This document shows, piece after piece, positions 9,048-17,921 of a stretch of DNA of 62,934 nucleotides (position 1 is the first letter of the stretch; every line of letters starts with the position of its first letter). The position numbers were made by a program, and so were the translations under genes. This DNA comes from Pseudaquidulcibacter saccharophilus. GTDB lineage: Bacteria > Pseudomonadota > Alphaproteobacteria > Caulobacterales > Aquidulcibacteraceae. The notes beneath the pieces were generated by a model. The model saw only the letters and a program-made list of their open reading frames with translations. It ran no database searches and was not told where the DNA came from. The stretch lies in contig NZ_JAHWUS010000007.1 in the NCBI RefSeq assembly GCF_019455445.1, positions 1 through 62,934 on the forward strand, given 5' to 3'.

Positions 9048-9824
9048 ATGGATAATAAAGTGACCCCATTCAAATCCGCAAAGCTTGATAAAATCTCAAA
9101 TATTGCGCACGGCTTTTATGGTCGTGAAGGCGGTGTCTCAAGCGGTATTTATACAAGCCTTAATTGTGGTTTTGGCTCTAATGACAGTATCGAGAATGTA
9201 GCAAAAAACCGTGAATTGGTTGCAACCAACCTCTCTGGTAAACCTAACAAACTTAACAATCCATACCAAATTCATTCGAATGTTTGCGTGTATATTGACA
9301 AGGATTTACCTGAAAACACACCCCGTGCCGATGCGATTGTTACCGATAAAAAAGATGTGATTCTTGCTATTCTAACCGCTGACTGCACACCGATTTTATT
9401 TTGTGATGCCGAAAATGGGGTGATTGGTGCGGCACATGCTGGTTGGAAAGGTGCAATTGGTGGAATTATTCAAGCGACCGTAAATCAAATGGTTTCCCAC
9501 GGTGCAAATATTGAAAATATATCCTGTGCGATTGGTCCATGTATTGAACAAAAATCATATGAGGTTGGTGAGGAGTTTTTTGATGAATTCACTAAACAAG
9601 CACCAGAAAATTCACAATTTTTCAAATCTGGTAAGCCACAAAAATATCATTTTGATTTAAAGGGTTATTGTGCATCAGTGCTTGCAAGTACAGGCATTAA
9701 AAATATTGATATTTTGCCAAATGATACGTGTGCAGAAGAAGATGCTTTCTTTTCTAATCGCCGCCGCAATCATTTAGGTGAACATGATTATGGGCGCAAT
9801 GTTTCGGTAATTATGCTTAAATAG
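9048..9824 (+). CDS. pgeF: Peptidoglycan editing factor PgeF / YfiH (laccase-domain) family
   Basis: About 258 residues with the three metal-site segments of the YfiH fold: QIHSNVCVY, TADCTPILFC and AAHAGWKGAIGG, then the C-terminal FSNRRRNHLGEHDYGRN block. In E. coli the protein clears misincorporated L-Ser muropeptide precursors; related enzymes act on purine nucleosides. I start at ATG 9048, one base after the preceding stop, although the frame is open back to 8991. It is third in the lgt operon. Confidence 0.88.
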   Translation: MDNKVTPFKSAKLDKISNIAHGFYGREGGVSSGIYTSLNCGFGSNDSIENVAKNRELVATNLSGKPNKLNNPYQIHSNVCVYIDKDLPENTPRADAIVTDKKDVILAILTADCTPILFCDAENGVIGAAHAGWKGAIGGIIQATVNQMVSHGANIENISCAIGPCIEQKSYEVGEEFFDEFTKQAPENSQFFKSGKPQKYHFDLKGYCASVLASTGIKNIDILPNDTCAEEDAFFSNRRRNHLGEHDYGRNVSVIMLK

Positions 9825-9874
9825 CTTTTCAAAACCTACTTGCCAAAACTTATTTTTCATCCTAAGAACAAATA

Positions 9875-10540
9875 ATGAACAAAGACTTTTTAAAACTATG
9901 CCCTAAAATGGCGGCTTTGCATGAACGCTTTGGTGATTGCCCAATCCCGAATGAGCGTGGTTATTCAATTTATGAATCGCTTTTTCGTGCCATTGTATTC
10001 CAACAATTATCAGGCAAAGCGGCAAGCACGATTCTTGGTCGGGTTTTAAAGTTGTTTGATTTAGAAATTTTAGGAGATATCGTCACATTTCCAAGCCCTC
10101 ATGCCGTTTTGCTTATGGATGAAGACGCACTACGTGGGGCAGGTTTATCGTGGAATAAAATCCGCGCCATAAAAGACTTATCTCAAAAGAAAATTGACGG
10201 TGTTGTTCCTGATAATGATGTTGCGCATGGTTTATCTGATGATGAACTGGTTGAGCGCCTGATAAGTGTTCGTGGTATTGGCCGTTGGACGGTTGAAATG
10301 TGTCTTATTTTCACATTGGGTCGCGAAGATGTTTGGCCTGCCGATGATTTGGGCGTACGCAAAGGCTTTGCCCATGTATATGGCCACAAAGAAATGCCGA
10401 CACCAAAGGAAATCATGGGAATGGCCGATCATTTGAGGCCATTCCGCTCTTATGCCGCTTGGTATTGTTGGCGCGTCTGCGATGAGTTGAAGCCGCAAAA
10501 ACCCGCCAAAGGATCACCTAAGGCAAAAGGTGAGAAGTAA
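9875..10540 (+). CDS. DNA-3-methyladenine glycosylase, AlkA-like (HhH-GPD)
   Basis: A 221-residue base-excision glycosylase. The helix-hairpin-helix is SVRGIGRWTVEM and the catalytic Asp lies in VWPADDLGVRKG near residue 157. Size and motifs fit the short AlkA/MAG group, which removes N-alkylated purines. The basic tail (PQKPAKGSPKAKGEK) may add DNA contacts. It is 50 nt downstream of pgeF and its stop directly abuts that of convergent argS. Confidence 0.87.
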   Translation: MNKDFLKLCPKMAALHERFGDCPIPNERGYSIYESLFRAIVFQQLSGKAASTILGRVLKLFDLEILGDIVTFPSPHAVLLMDEDALRGAGLSWNKIRAIKDLSQKKIDGVVPDNDVAHGLSDDELVERLISVRGIGRWTVEMCLIFTLGREDVWPADDLGVRKGFAHVYGHKEMPTPKEIMGMADHLRPFRSYAAWYCWRVCDELKPQKPAKGSPKAKGEK

Positions 10541-12322
10541 CTACATCCGTTCGGGAACGTTAATTCCCAATAATTCCAACCCCTTTTCAAGCTGCTTCAG
10601 GGTCGCAACAGCAAGTGCTAGACGGCTTTGCATTACAAGCGCATCATCAGCACCTAAAATCGGGCAATTGGCATAGAATGATGAGAAGGCACCCGCCAAA
10701 GCATAGACATGGTCCGCCAAAATATGCGGTGCACGTTTTTCATATGCGCCCAAAAGCGCATTCTCAAAACCATCGAGCGCAAAAACAAGGGCGCGTTCTT
10801 GTGGTTCTTTGATATGAATTTCGCCAGCTTTAATGTCTTTTTCCGCCGCTTTGCGCAAAATCGCTTTGATACGAACGCAAGCATAAAGCAAATAAGGGCC
10901 TGTTTTACCCTCAAAAGACAGAAATTTATCAAGGTCAAAAACATATGATGTGCCACGGAAATTCTGCAAATCAGCAAATTTCAAGGCTGCCATACCAACA
11001 TAATCAGCAATTTGTGTACGCTCATCTTCTGGTAAATCTGCGGCAACACCGGCCTCATTAAGTTTGGCAGTCGCCTTTTCACGCACCATTTGGATTAAAT
11101 CATGTAGTTTTAACACACCACCTTCACGGGTTTTAAATGGTTTGCCATCTTTGCCATTCATTGTGCCAAAGCCGATATGTTCCAATTGATCGCGGCGCAA
11201 ATATCCTGCCTTATCAGAGGCACGGAAAACCGATTCAAAATGTTCTGATTGTCTTTGGTCAACACAATATAAAACCAATTCAGCATTAAATTTTTGCTTG
11301 CGGTCCAAAATGGTTGCTAAATCAGTTGTGCCATACATGGCAGAGCCTTCAGAACTTACAACCAATAAAGGCGGGACATTAGGACGTTCGCCACCATCGC
11401 GTGCCGGAACCATTTTATCATGCACAAAAATTACACGTGCGCCCTGATCCTCAACCAATAATCCCTTTTGCTCAAGGTCTTTAATCATATCAGGGATTAA
11501 TGGATCGGCATCAGATTCGCCAAGCCATAAATCAAACTCAACGCCCAATGCACCAAATTCACGTTTTAATGCTTCGCGTGATACATTTACAAAATGCTGC
11601 CACAAAGCGCGGTAACCCGCCCGCCCCACCTGCAACTCTGCGGTCGCGCGGCGTGCAAGATTGCGGTAATCCTCATCGGTCTTGGCACGTGCCGCAGCAG
11701 ATGGATAAATACGCTCTAGATCGGCAAGCGTAACCGGACTTTGGGTTGGATATTCGCCTGAAAAATTTTCATCAAAATACGGTAAATCGGGCATTTCTTC
11801 AGAAAGAGTTGAGATCAAAAGCCCCATTTGGAAGCCCCAATCACCAAAGTGTGCATCGCCCAAAACATCATCACCACGGAAACGGAATAGACGCTTTAAA
11901 GAATCACCAATTATGGTTGCGCGCAAATGCCCAACGTGCATCGATTTGGCAACATTCGGCCCCGCATAATCAACAATAACTTTACGAGGGTGTTCAACAA
12001 TTTCTGCACCACCCCGCTCATCAGCGAGTATTTCAGACGCACGAACATCAAGCGCATCATCTTTTAGGAAAATATTCAAAAAGCCAGGGCCGGCAATCTC
12101 GACCTTGCTTATTATTTCGTTACTTGCAACAAGTGCCGCAATCTCGGTTGCAATTTCACGCGGATTCTTACCCAGTTTTTTTGCACCAGCCATTGCGCCA
12201 TTACATTGGAAATCGCCAAATTCAGATTTAGTTGCAGGCACAACCTGCCCTAATTCTGCTGGCAACCCCGCAGTTTCAAATGCCTGTGATAAAATCGCGC
12301 TAAGTTTTTTTGTGAGATTCAT
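10541..12322 (-). CDS. argS: Arginyl-tRNA synthetase
   Basis: A class I synthetase of about 593 residues. The N-terminal additional domain carries [15 protein letters not shown]. The ATP-site HIGH motif reads HVGH within [31 protein letters not shown] and [11 protein letters not shown] follow, the latter in the tRNA anticodon-binding domain. No canonical KMSKS is present, as is common in ArgRS. Two in-frame ATGs exist, 12328 and 12322; I prefer 12322 because AGG sits 8 nt before it. A perfect hairpin covers the translation start. Confidence 0.95.
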   Translation of the reverse strand: MNLTKKLSAILSQAFETAGLPAELGQVVPATKSEFGDFQCNGAMAGAKKLGKNPREIATEIAALVASNEIISKVEIAGPGFLNIFLKDDALDVRASEILADERGGAEIVEHPRKVIVDYAGPNVAKSMHVGHLRATIIGDSLKRLFRFRGDDVLGDAHFGDWGFQMGLLISTLSEEMPDLPYFDENFSGEYPTQSPVTLADLERIYPSAAARAKTDEDYRNLARRATAELQVGRAGYRALWQHFVNVSREALKREFGALGVEFDLWLGESDADPLIPDMIKDLEQKGLLVEDQGARVIFVHDKMVPARDGGERPNVPPLLVVSSEGSAMYGTTDLATILDRKQKFNAELVLYCVDQRQSEHFESVFRASDKAGYLRRDQLEHIGFGTMNGKDGKPFKTREGGVLKLHDLIQMVREKATAKLNEAGVAADLPEDERTQIADYVGMAALKFADLQNFRGTSYVFDLDKFLSFEGKTGPYLLYACVRIKAILRKAAEKDIKAGEIHIKEPQERALVFALDGFENALLGAYEKRAPHILADHVYALAGAFSSFYANCPILGADDALVMQSRLALAVATLKQLEKGLELLGINVPERM

Positions 12323-12327
12323 AGCCA

Positions 12328-12356
12328 TTGCCTGTAACGTATTATGTTACAGGCAA
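12328..12356 (-). promoter_or_regulatory. Hairpin covering the argS ribosome binding site
   Basis: Perfect 11-bp inverted repeat TTGCCTGTAAC / GTTACAGGCAA with a 7-nt loop. In the argS mRNA the 3' arm contains the only AGG Shine-Dalgarno-like bases and touches the first ATG. It could block translation initiation. There is no U tract, so it is not a terminator. Confidence 0.5.
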
Positions 12357-12397
12357 ATAGCCAAAACAGCCATAAAAAGCAAATTTAAAGATGTTAT

Positions 12398-13096
12398 TTA
12401 TTTCGCGCCGGAATTAATACGGAATCTTTTGCCATCGCGGTTAAATTCAAGTTCTTTTGGCGTAAGGTCATAGCCAACAATAACTTCAAAATTTGTTCCA
12501 GAAATACCGGAATTAACGCGTGGTATAGTAATTGATACCGGCGGCATCAAAAGTCTTTGACGATCTTCGCCAGGCTTGAAATAAACACGGTTGGTAAATT
12601 CTTGTTTTGAAATTGGGGCGATATCAGTACGAACAACGCTAACCCAATATTTCACATCCTTATAATCGCCAACTGCCTTTGGACCTTTACCAAGCGCCAT
12701 ATCGATTTGAAGATCAATTGTAATTGGTTCATTGCCATAATAGCGACAGCTTGAAGTAATGTTTTGGATTTCACCGGTATAACCAACATTTTCAAATTTC
12801 TCTGCACCATCAATTTCAACAAAACGTGACGCCTCATACAATGTGCGTACCGCAGGGCAAGGACCAGCATTAGCCACCCCAGAATCACCATTTAGTTTTT
12901 TCGAAAGGTTGGTAAAAAAGCCTTTTTTCTGTTGCGGGGCCTGTGTTGGGTCAACTTTATCCACACCATCATTAGCCTGTGGCGCAGGTGCAGGCGCACT
13001 TATATCTTCCGGCGGCATTTCCGGTTTTGGTTTATGGGCGCACGATGCCAGTGCAATTGATGATACGGCAACAAATAATAAAGCAATTGAGCGCAT
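12398..13096 (-). CDS. Predicted lipoprotein of unknown function
   Basis: A 232-residue protein with a signal peptide ending in the lipobox LASC (Cys19), so it is likely lipid-anchored after Lgt processing. A Pro/Ala-rich linker (residues 22-45) follows, then a globular domain with a conserved-looking CRYYGNEPITIDLQIDMALG segment and YWVSVVRTD. It resembles alphaproteobacterial hypothetical lipoproteins, but I cannot assign a function. It is divergent from ispH with about 140 nt between. Confidence 0.75.
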   Translation of the reverse strand: MRSIALLFVAVSSIALASCAHKPKPEMPPEDISAPAPAPQANDGVDKVDPTQAPQQKKGFFTNLSKKLNGDSGVANAGPCPAVRTLYEASRFVEIDGAEKFENVGYTGEIQNITSSCRYYGNEPITIDLQIDMALGKGPKAVGDYKDVKYWVSVVRTDIAPISKQEFTNRVYFKPGEDRQRLLMPPVSITIPRVNSGISGTNFEVIVGYDLTPKELEFNRDGKRFRINSGAK

Positions 13097-13235
13097 TTAA
13101 CTTCCAATTCAATCCGCAATACGGCATTATGCTTCTAATGCTCGAAATTTTAGAAATATAGTCTATTAAGCAGAAAAACCAATAACGTGAACCAATGCAA
13201 TGAGCAAGTGCGGCTTGCAACGGGGAGATTAAATC

Positions 13236-14180
13236 TTGGCAAGAAATGCTCTTGAAATACTTTTGGCGTCACCTCGTGGCTTTTGTGCCGGTGTTGACCG
13301 CGCAATTCAAATCGTTGAACAATCCATTGAAAAATGGGGGGCGCCGATTTATGTTCGCCATGAAATCGTCCATAACAAACATGTTGTTCAAAGATTATCT
13401 GATTTGGGTGCGGTTTTTGTTGAAGAACTTGACGAATGCCCGGATGATCGCCCTGTGATTTTTTCGGCGCATGGGGTTCCTAAATCTGTTCCGAAAGAAG
13501 CGGCAAAGCGCAATATGATTTATGTTGATGCAACTTGCCCACTTGTATCAAAAGTGCATGTTGGTGCCGAGCGGCATTATTCCGAAGGGCGTGAAATCAT
13601 ACTGATTGGTCACGAAGGTCACCCCGAAGTTATTGGCACAATGGGACAATTGCCGGATGGCGTTATCTCATTGGTACAAGATGCAGACGATGCACGAAAT
13701 TTCATGCCAAAATCCGATAAAGGTCTGGCCTATGTAACGCAAACCACACTATCGGTTGATGATACTGTTGAAATCGTATCAATTCTTGAGGCTCGCTTTC
13801 CAGATATCGCCAAACCACACAAAGAAGATATTTGTTACGCCACAACCAACCGCCAAGAAGCCGTAAAAATCCTTAGCCAACGTGCCGATTTACTTTTGGT
13901 TATTGGCTCAAAAACCTCATCAAATTCGTTGCGTCTAAAAGAAGTTGGATTGCGCGAAGGCATAAAAGCTGCGCACTTAATCGATGATTATAGCGACATT
14001 GATTGGAATTGGTTTGATGGGGTTAAAACCCTTGCCTTGACTGCAGGTGCGAGTGCGCCCGAAGATTTGGTAAAAGGTGTTATTACTGCCTGCAATGAAA
14101 AATTTGAAGTCACACTGACTGAAGTAAATATTCGTAACGAAGATGTGGTTTTCAAATTACCACGGGCATTGGAACAATAA
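13236..14180 (+). CDS. ispH: 4-hydroxy-3-methylbut-2-enyl diphosphate reductase
   Basis: 314 residues with the three Fe-S cluster cysteines in family context: [23 protein letters not shown] and [11 protein letters not shown], plus the [10 protein letters not shown] substrate loop. IspH makes IPP and DMAPP in the last step of the MEP isoprenoid pathway. Translation starts at TTG 13236: GGGGAG lies 8 nt upstream and the second residue begins the normal N terminus ([16 protein letters not shown]). Confidence 0.95.
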   Translation: MARNALEILLASPRGFCAGVDRAIQIVEQSIEKWGAPIYVRHEIVHNKHVVQRLSDLGAVFVEELDECPDDRPVIFSAHGVPKSVPKEAAKRNMIYVDATCPLVSKVHVGAERHYSEGREIILIGHEGHPEVIGTMGQLPDGVISLVQDADDARNFMPKSDKGLAYVTQTTLSVDDTVEIVSILEARFPDIAKPHKEDICYATTNRQEAVKILSQRADLLLVIGSKTSSNSLRLKEVGLREGIKAAHLIDDYSDIDWNWFDGVKTLALTAGASAPEDLVKGVITACNEKFEVTLTEVNIRNEDVVFKLPRALEQ

Positions 14181-14246
14181 TTTTATTAAAAATTAGTCTT
14201 TATTAACTATAAAATAAAAACAACTTAAGCTGCACCAAATTATAAT

Positions 14247-14942
14247 ATGAAAAAAATACTTTCTGCTCTTTTTATTATTGGTTTTACCGCATTACCATTT
14301 ATGGCAAATGCGCAGCCATTACTTAGCGGGATAGGGAAAGAAGCGGTTGAACGTAATCGTAATCGCCTAGATTTTTATCTTGAGGATCAGGGCGGTGGCC
14401 TTGGAAACCCAGTATTTTTGCGAAGCTTTATTGATTCCGAAAAACTAGAACTTTGGCAAATTGGCAAGAATGGCAAATTTAAACATATTCGCACATATAA
14501 ATTATGCAATGATGCCAATAATTTAAAGATACGGCCATCAACTGGCGTTTATAATATTAATACCGCTAACTTTACCAGCTATTTGCCAAATGGTCCGGTA
14601 TTATTGACCAATTATCCCAATTCCTATGACCGCAACAATAAACCTATAAAGGCATCACTAAATATTGCGCCGTCATGCAGAACTACTTTTGGTCTTGGTC
14701 TTACCGATACCGAAATGGGCGAATTATTCACTATTCTCTATTTTTCAGTAAAAAACGGGCAAAATAATATCCAACTTCATGTTTTTCCATTTGAAATGAA
14801 TTGGATTGCCATGGTTGGTGCAAAGTTTGACAAAAACTATAAAAAATACCAACAACTTGCACCAATATATAATTATTTCGAGGGGCATAAAACCGTTCCC
14901 AAAGTTTCAATTTCCAAAAACGGTTACAGAATAATAAAATAG
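14247..14942 (+). CDS. Secreted YafK/L,D-transpeptidase-like protein lacking catalytic residues
   Basis: A 231-residue protein with an N-terminal signal peptide (cleavage near ANAQP). The body follows the YafK (DpaA) branch of the YkuD fold: GNPVFLRSFIDSEKLELW, FKHIRTYKLCND, YPNSYDRNNK and LHVFPFEMNW. In that family the active site reads roughly VHG-SC-x-S-x-GC. Here the aligned segment, residues 140-154, has Ala141 for the His, Pro142 for the Gly and Gly149 for the catalytic Cys; only the first Cys (Cys144) remains. Active relatives cleave or form bonds to peptidoglycan. This one is probably a binding or regulatory pseudoenzyme. The assignment rests on motif memory, not alignment. Confidence 0.65.
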   Translation: MKKILSALFIIGFTALPFMANAQPLLSGIGKEAVERNRNRLDFYLEDQGGGLGNPVFLRSFIDSEKLELWQIGKNGKFKHIRTYKLCNDANNLKIRPSTGVYNINTANFTSYLPNGPVLLTNYPNSYDRNNKPIKASLNIAPSCRTTFGLGLTDTEMGELFTILYFSVKNGQNNIQLHVFPFEMNWIAMVGAKFDKNYKKYQQLAPIYNYFEGHKTVPKVSISKNGYRIIK

Positions 14943-14953
14943 GCAAAATAAAA

Positions 14954-14980
14954 GGGCTGTAATCACAGCCCCTTATTTTT
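14954..14980. terminator. Bidirectional terminator between the YafK-like and cold-shock genes
   Basis: Stem GGGCTGT / ACAGCCC with loop AATC, flanked by A-rich sequence on one side and TTATTTTT on the other. It lies between two convergent genes and can serve both. Confidence 0.8.
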
Positions 14981-15644
14981 AATCAAGTAATTTGATATTT
15001 ATTGCCTTTGGCCCTTTGCCAAATTTATCAGGTAGCAATTGGAAACTTACCTTCTGATTTGGTTCAAGTTTCTCAATACCAGCGCGTTGCAATGCAGAAA
15101 TGTGGATAAACACATCTTCGCCACCGCCTTGTGGTGAAACAAAGCCAAAACCGCGTTCACCATTATAGAATTTAACAACACCCTCGATAATTGGTAAATC
15201 TTCACGTGGTGCGTCATTTCTAGGTGGTCTGTCACCAAAGTCACGGCGTGGCGGTCTATCACCAAAATCACGACGTGGTGGACGATCACCAAAGTCTTGG
15301 CGAGGAGGTCTGTCACCGAAATCACGACGTGGCGGTCTATCACCAAAATCACGACGTGGTGGGCGATCACCAAAATCTTGACGTGGCGGTCTATCGCCAA
15401 AGTCACGGCGCGGAGGTCTGTCGCCGAAATCTGTACGAGGTGGTCTGTCACCAAAGCTTCTGTCGCCGAAATCGCGACGTGGTGGCCTGTCACCAAAACT
15501 CTTGTCACCAAAATCTCTTTTTGGGCTTTCAAAACCTTGACCGAAACTTACTTCAGGAAACTCATCACGCTTGCCGCGTTCATGGGTCTTTTTTTTCTTT
15601 TTAGATGAACGAAAATCGTCATCATCTTCGTCGTCGAAACGCAT
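14979..15644 (-). CDS. Cold-shock domain protein with a long N-terminal repeat region
   Basis: 221 residues in three parts. Residues 1-43 are charged, with an Asp/Glu run and then a Lys run. Residues 44-142 are a low-complexity tandem repeat with ten copies of FGDRPPR joined by RD, QD or TD. Residues 153-221 are a cold-shock domain with RNP1 (ERGFGFVS) and RNP2 (DVFIHIS). The CSD binds single-stranded RNA or DNA. The Arg/Gly/Asp/Pro-rich arm is predicted disordered and resembles RNA-binding or condensate-forming tails. Many alphaproteobacteria have CSD proteins with disordered arms, but this repeat length is striking. Confidence 0.85.
   Translation of the reverse strand: MRFDDEDDDDFRSSKKKKKTHERGKRDEFPEVSFGQGFESPKRDFGDKSFGDRPPRRDFGDRSFGDRPPRTDFGDRPPRRDFGDRPPRQDFGDRPPRRDFGDRPPRRDFGDRPPRQDFGDRPPRRDFGDRPPRRDFGDRPPRNDAPREDLPIIEGVVKFYNGERGFGFVSPQGGGEDVFIHISALQRAGIEKLEPNQKVSFQLLPDKFGKGPKAINIKLLD
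15219..15515 (-). repeat. 27-nt in-frame tandem repeat inside the cold-shock gene
   Basis: About ten near-identical 27-nt units encoding (R/Q/T)DFGDRPPR. The units differ at synonymous positions, so the protein repeat is better conserved than the DNA. The copy number could change by recombination without breaking the frame. Confidence 0.85.
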
Positions 15645-15804
15645 TCACTACCTCTAAAGCCGCTCAAAAGCGGGTATTTACTCCAAAAAAGCCTGTGTGG
15701 CGGTCAAAGCCAAAAAATTTCACCTATCCCTCAACTGTTCGACGACCCAGCAGACAAGTACTTATTACAAACAAATCATGCAAAAGCAACTGTCTAAACA
15801 GTTT

Positions 15805-16656
15805 TTACAAGGTTTTTAGTTCAAAATTTGTATATTCATCAAACTTTAGCGCTTTTTTTAGAGTTAAAAGTGCCGGTTTAATCATCTGCTCTATATTATA
15901 TGGTGGGTTAATAATACTTATACCCATCTTTGTAAGGCCACTTTTGCCTTTTGAATCACGTAGTGTAAACTCAAGGTAAAGTACTTCTTTTTGGAATTCC
16001 CGTAATTTATTTAGATAATGACCAAGTTGCTTTTCATCTTTTATCGCAAGCCATACCGCAAAGACACCGCTTGAAAAGCGTTTCAAACCTTCTGCCAAGC
16101 CATCAATGATAAGGTCATATTCATTAGGTTTCTCAAATGGGGGATCAATAAATACCAAGCCTCGCTTTTCTGTTGGCGGCAATTTGGATTTTAAAGTTTG
16201 ATAGCCATCACTATTTTCAAATTGCCATTTACGGCAACTGCAACCACGACGAAATTCAATTATATTTTCTTTTAGAGTTGGGAAATCTTCGGGATGAAGC
16301 TCATTGAAAACGGCTCTATCCTGTTCACGTAGGGTTTTGGCAATTATAAAGGGTGAACCAGGATAATACCTTTGGTTATTATCACTTATTTGTGCCAGAA
16401 GGTTTAGAAAATCACTGGTTAATTCATCAAGCTGATTATTTTTGGCATAATCCCAAAGCTTCACAATTCCATCAAGATATTCAGGGCTTCGACCTGCAAA
16501 AGTCGAATGCAAATCATAAACGCCAATCCCAGAGAAACAATCAAGCGCAAGAAAGCCCTTATCTTTGCGTTGCATCGATTTTATTAATGCCAATAGCACA
16601 ATATGTTTCACCACGTCAGCGAAGTTTGCGGCGTGATAGGCGTGGCGATAATTCAT
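15805..16656 (-). CDS. rlmJ: 23S rRNA (adenine-2030-N6)-methyltransferase RlmJ
   Basis: 283 residues. The N terminus MNYRHAYHAANFADVVKHI is the hallmark of RlmJ. FLALDCFSGIGVYDL forms the SAM site and FIDPPFE the DPPF catalytic motif. It methylates A2030 of 23S rRNA. The start overlaps the stop of the upstream membrane-protein gene by 4 nt (ATGA), so translation may be coupled. A weak hairpin (AACTGT/ACAGTT, 15788-15803) follows the stop. Confidence 0.92.
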   Translation of the reverse strand: MNYRHAYHAANFADVVKHIVLLALIKSMQRKDKGFLALDCFSGIGVYDLHSTFAGRSPEYLDGIVKLWDYAKNNQLDELTSDFLNLLAQISDNNQRYYPGSPFIIAKTLREQDRAVFNELHPEDFPTLKENIIEFRRGCSCRKWQFENSDGYQTLKSKLPPTEKRGLVFIDPPFEKPNEYDLIIDGLAEGLKRFSSGVFAVWLAIKDEKQLGHYLNKLREFQKEVLYLEFTLRDSKGKSGLTKMGISIINPPYNIEQMIKPALLTLKKALKFDEYTNFELKTL

Positions 16657-17120
16657 TTATTTGTGCCTTTTGACTTTTTTGCTTTTAAAAATATGTATCC
16701 GCCACCAATCATGATTAAGATACCAATTATAATTGTTGGTGTCCGGTTTGGGTAATCACCCAAAAGGCGGGCTTTAAACGGCTCACCTAAATGCCATGCG
16801 ACCTTGCCGTCTTTAGGTATTTTAGATTTCTCATCGTAAATACTTTTGCCATTCACCTTGAATGTGCCATCACTAGACGTGAATTTATAAATGCCAATCA
16901 ATCGCTTAGGGCCAGAATTTCTATATTGTTGGGTTTCAACCAAGGTTGCGTTGGCACTATTACCGTTTAGTTGCCATATTAAATCGCGCATAGGGTCAAA
17001 CGCACCAGCAATCAATATCGCAAGCCCAATCAAGAACAATGCAATACCCTGTTCAATGCGCGATTCCGGCATTGGGAATTTATTTCTTAGGCCAGTTGAT
17101 ATTTTTATTTGCGAATACAT
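16653..17120 (-). CDS. Two-TM membrane protein, DUF3592-like
   Basis: 155 residues. TM segments lie at about 26-43 (IALFLIGLAILIAGAF) and 128-148 (PTIIIGILIMIGGGYIFL). The loop between them forms a beta-rich extracytoplasmic domain (ATLVETQQYRNSGPKRLIGIYKFTSSDGTFKVNG...). That arrangement resembles DUF3592 proteins, whose function is unknown. The frame also allows a start at MPESRIEQG. It is coupled to rlmJ by overlap. Confidence 0.65.
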   Translation of the reverse strand: MYSQIKISTGLRNKFPMPESRIEQGIALFLIGLAILIAGAFDPMRDLIWQLNGNSANATLVETQQYRNSGPKRLIGIYKFTSSDGTFKVNGKSIYDEKSKIPKDGKVAWHLGEPFKARLLGDYPNRTPTIIIGILIMIGGGYIFLKAKKSKGTNK

Positions 17121-17166
17121 AAAATGCTAATTAATCTCTTCAATGCAATAAGTGAAGTGGTTTGAC

Positions 17167-17859
17167 ATGAAATTAAATAAATCAATCATTATCGGTGTTG
17201 GCGCAATGGCAATTGCGGGTATTGGTGCATATAATTACCAACATCCGCAAAAAATTAAATCAATCACATCCAACGCACCACAACAAGATGATTTCAAACC
17301 GGCCGACAATAGTAAATCATTTGATTTCTATGTTTTATCACTTTCGTGGTCACCGACCTATTGCATGTTGAATGACGGTGATAAATCCATACAATGTAAA
17401 GACAAACATAATTTTGTTGTGCATGGGCTATGGCCCCAATATGAACATGGCTATCCACGCGAATGCCCGAGTAATGTTAAACACCTTGATTATAAAACCG
17501 TTCAATCGATGCTTGATATTATGCCATCTGAACGATTGGTAAATATTGAATGGGATAGGCACGGGACATGCAGCAGCTTAAGCCCTGATAAATATTTTAA
17601 AACTGTGCGCGCGGCCTATAATTCGGTTAAAATTCCAAATCTTGCAAATGAAAATCGTTTTAAAGCAGGCGACATTGAGTCTGAGTTTATCAAGATTAAC
17701 CAAGGGCTTACTAACAGCATGGTTGCAGTAACCACAAAAGAAGGCAAACTTAATGAAGTGCGCATTTGCATGACGCAGAATCTTGAATTCCGCACCTGCC
17801 CAGAAGTTGACAAAAATGCCGCACGCGAAAATTATCGTCTATTCGTCCCTGCGCCATGA
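17167..17859 (+). CDS. Ribonuclease T2 family, secreted or periplasmic
   Basis: About 230 residues with an N-terminal hydrophobic segment (IIIGVGAMAIAGIGAYNY) acting as signal or anchor. Both catalytic boxes are intact: CAS-1 as FVVHGLWPQYEHG and CAS-2 as IEWDRHGTCS, with the expected two active-site His residues and flanking cysteines. RNase T2 cleaves single-stranded RNA through a 2',3'-cyclic phosphate, usually for nutrient scavenging. I start at ATG 17167; a GTG at 17152 is also in frame. Confidence 0.9.
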   Translation: MKLNKSIIIGVGAMAIAGIGAYNYQHPQKIKSITSNAPQQDDFKPADNSKSFDFYVLSLSWSPTYCMLNDGDKSIQCKDKHNFVVHGLWPQYEHGYPRECPSNVKHLDYKTVQSMLDIMPSERLVNIEWDRHGTCSSLSPDKYFKTVRAAYNSVKIPNLANENRFKAGDIESEFIKINQGLTNSMVAVTTKEGKLNEVRICMTQNLEFRTCPEVDKNAARENYRLFVPAP

Positions 17860-17908
17860 TTTTGCTTTAAATAAACAAAAATTAATGTTATTATCCCACC
17901 AATTATGA

Positions 17909-17917
17909 GGGGGGGGG
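17909..17917 (+). repeat. G9 homopolymer in the ribosome binding site
   Basis: Nine consecutive G residues in TTATGA-G9-TGACATG, ending 4 nt before the ATG of the 450-aa secreted protein. It is in effect the Shine-Dalgarno sequence, so slippage would change the spacing to the start codon. Confidence 0.85.
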
Positions 17918-17921
17918 TGAC

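Noticed and set aside
15219-15515. Regular short repeats that could suggest a CRISPR array
   Set aside because: The units are contiguous without spacers, in frame, and encode FGDRPPR; they are a protein repeat.
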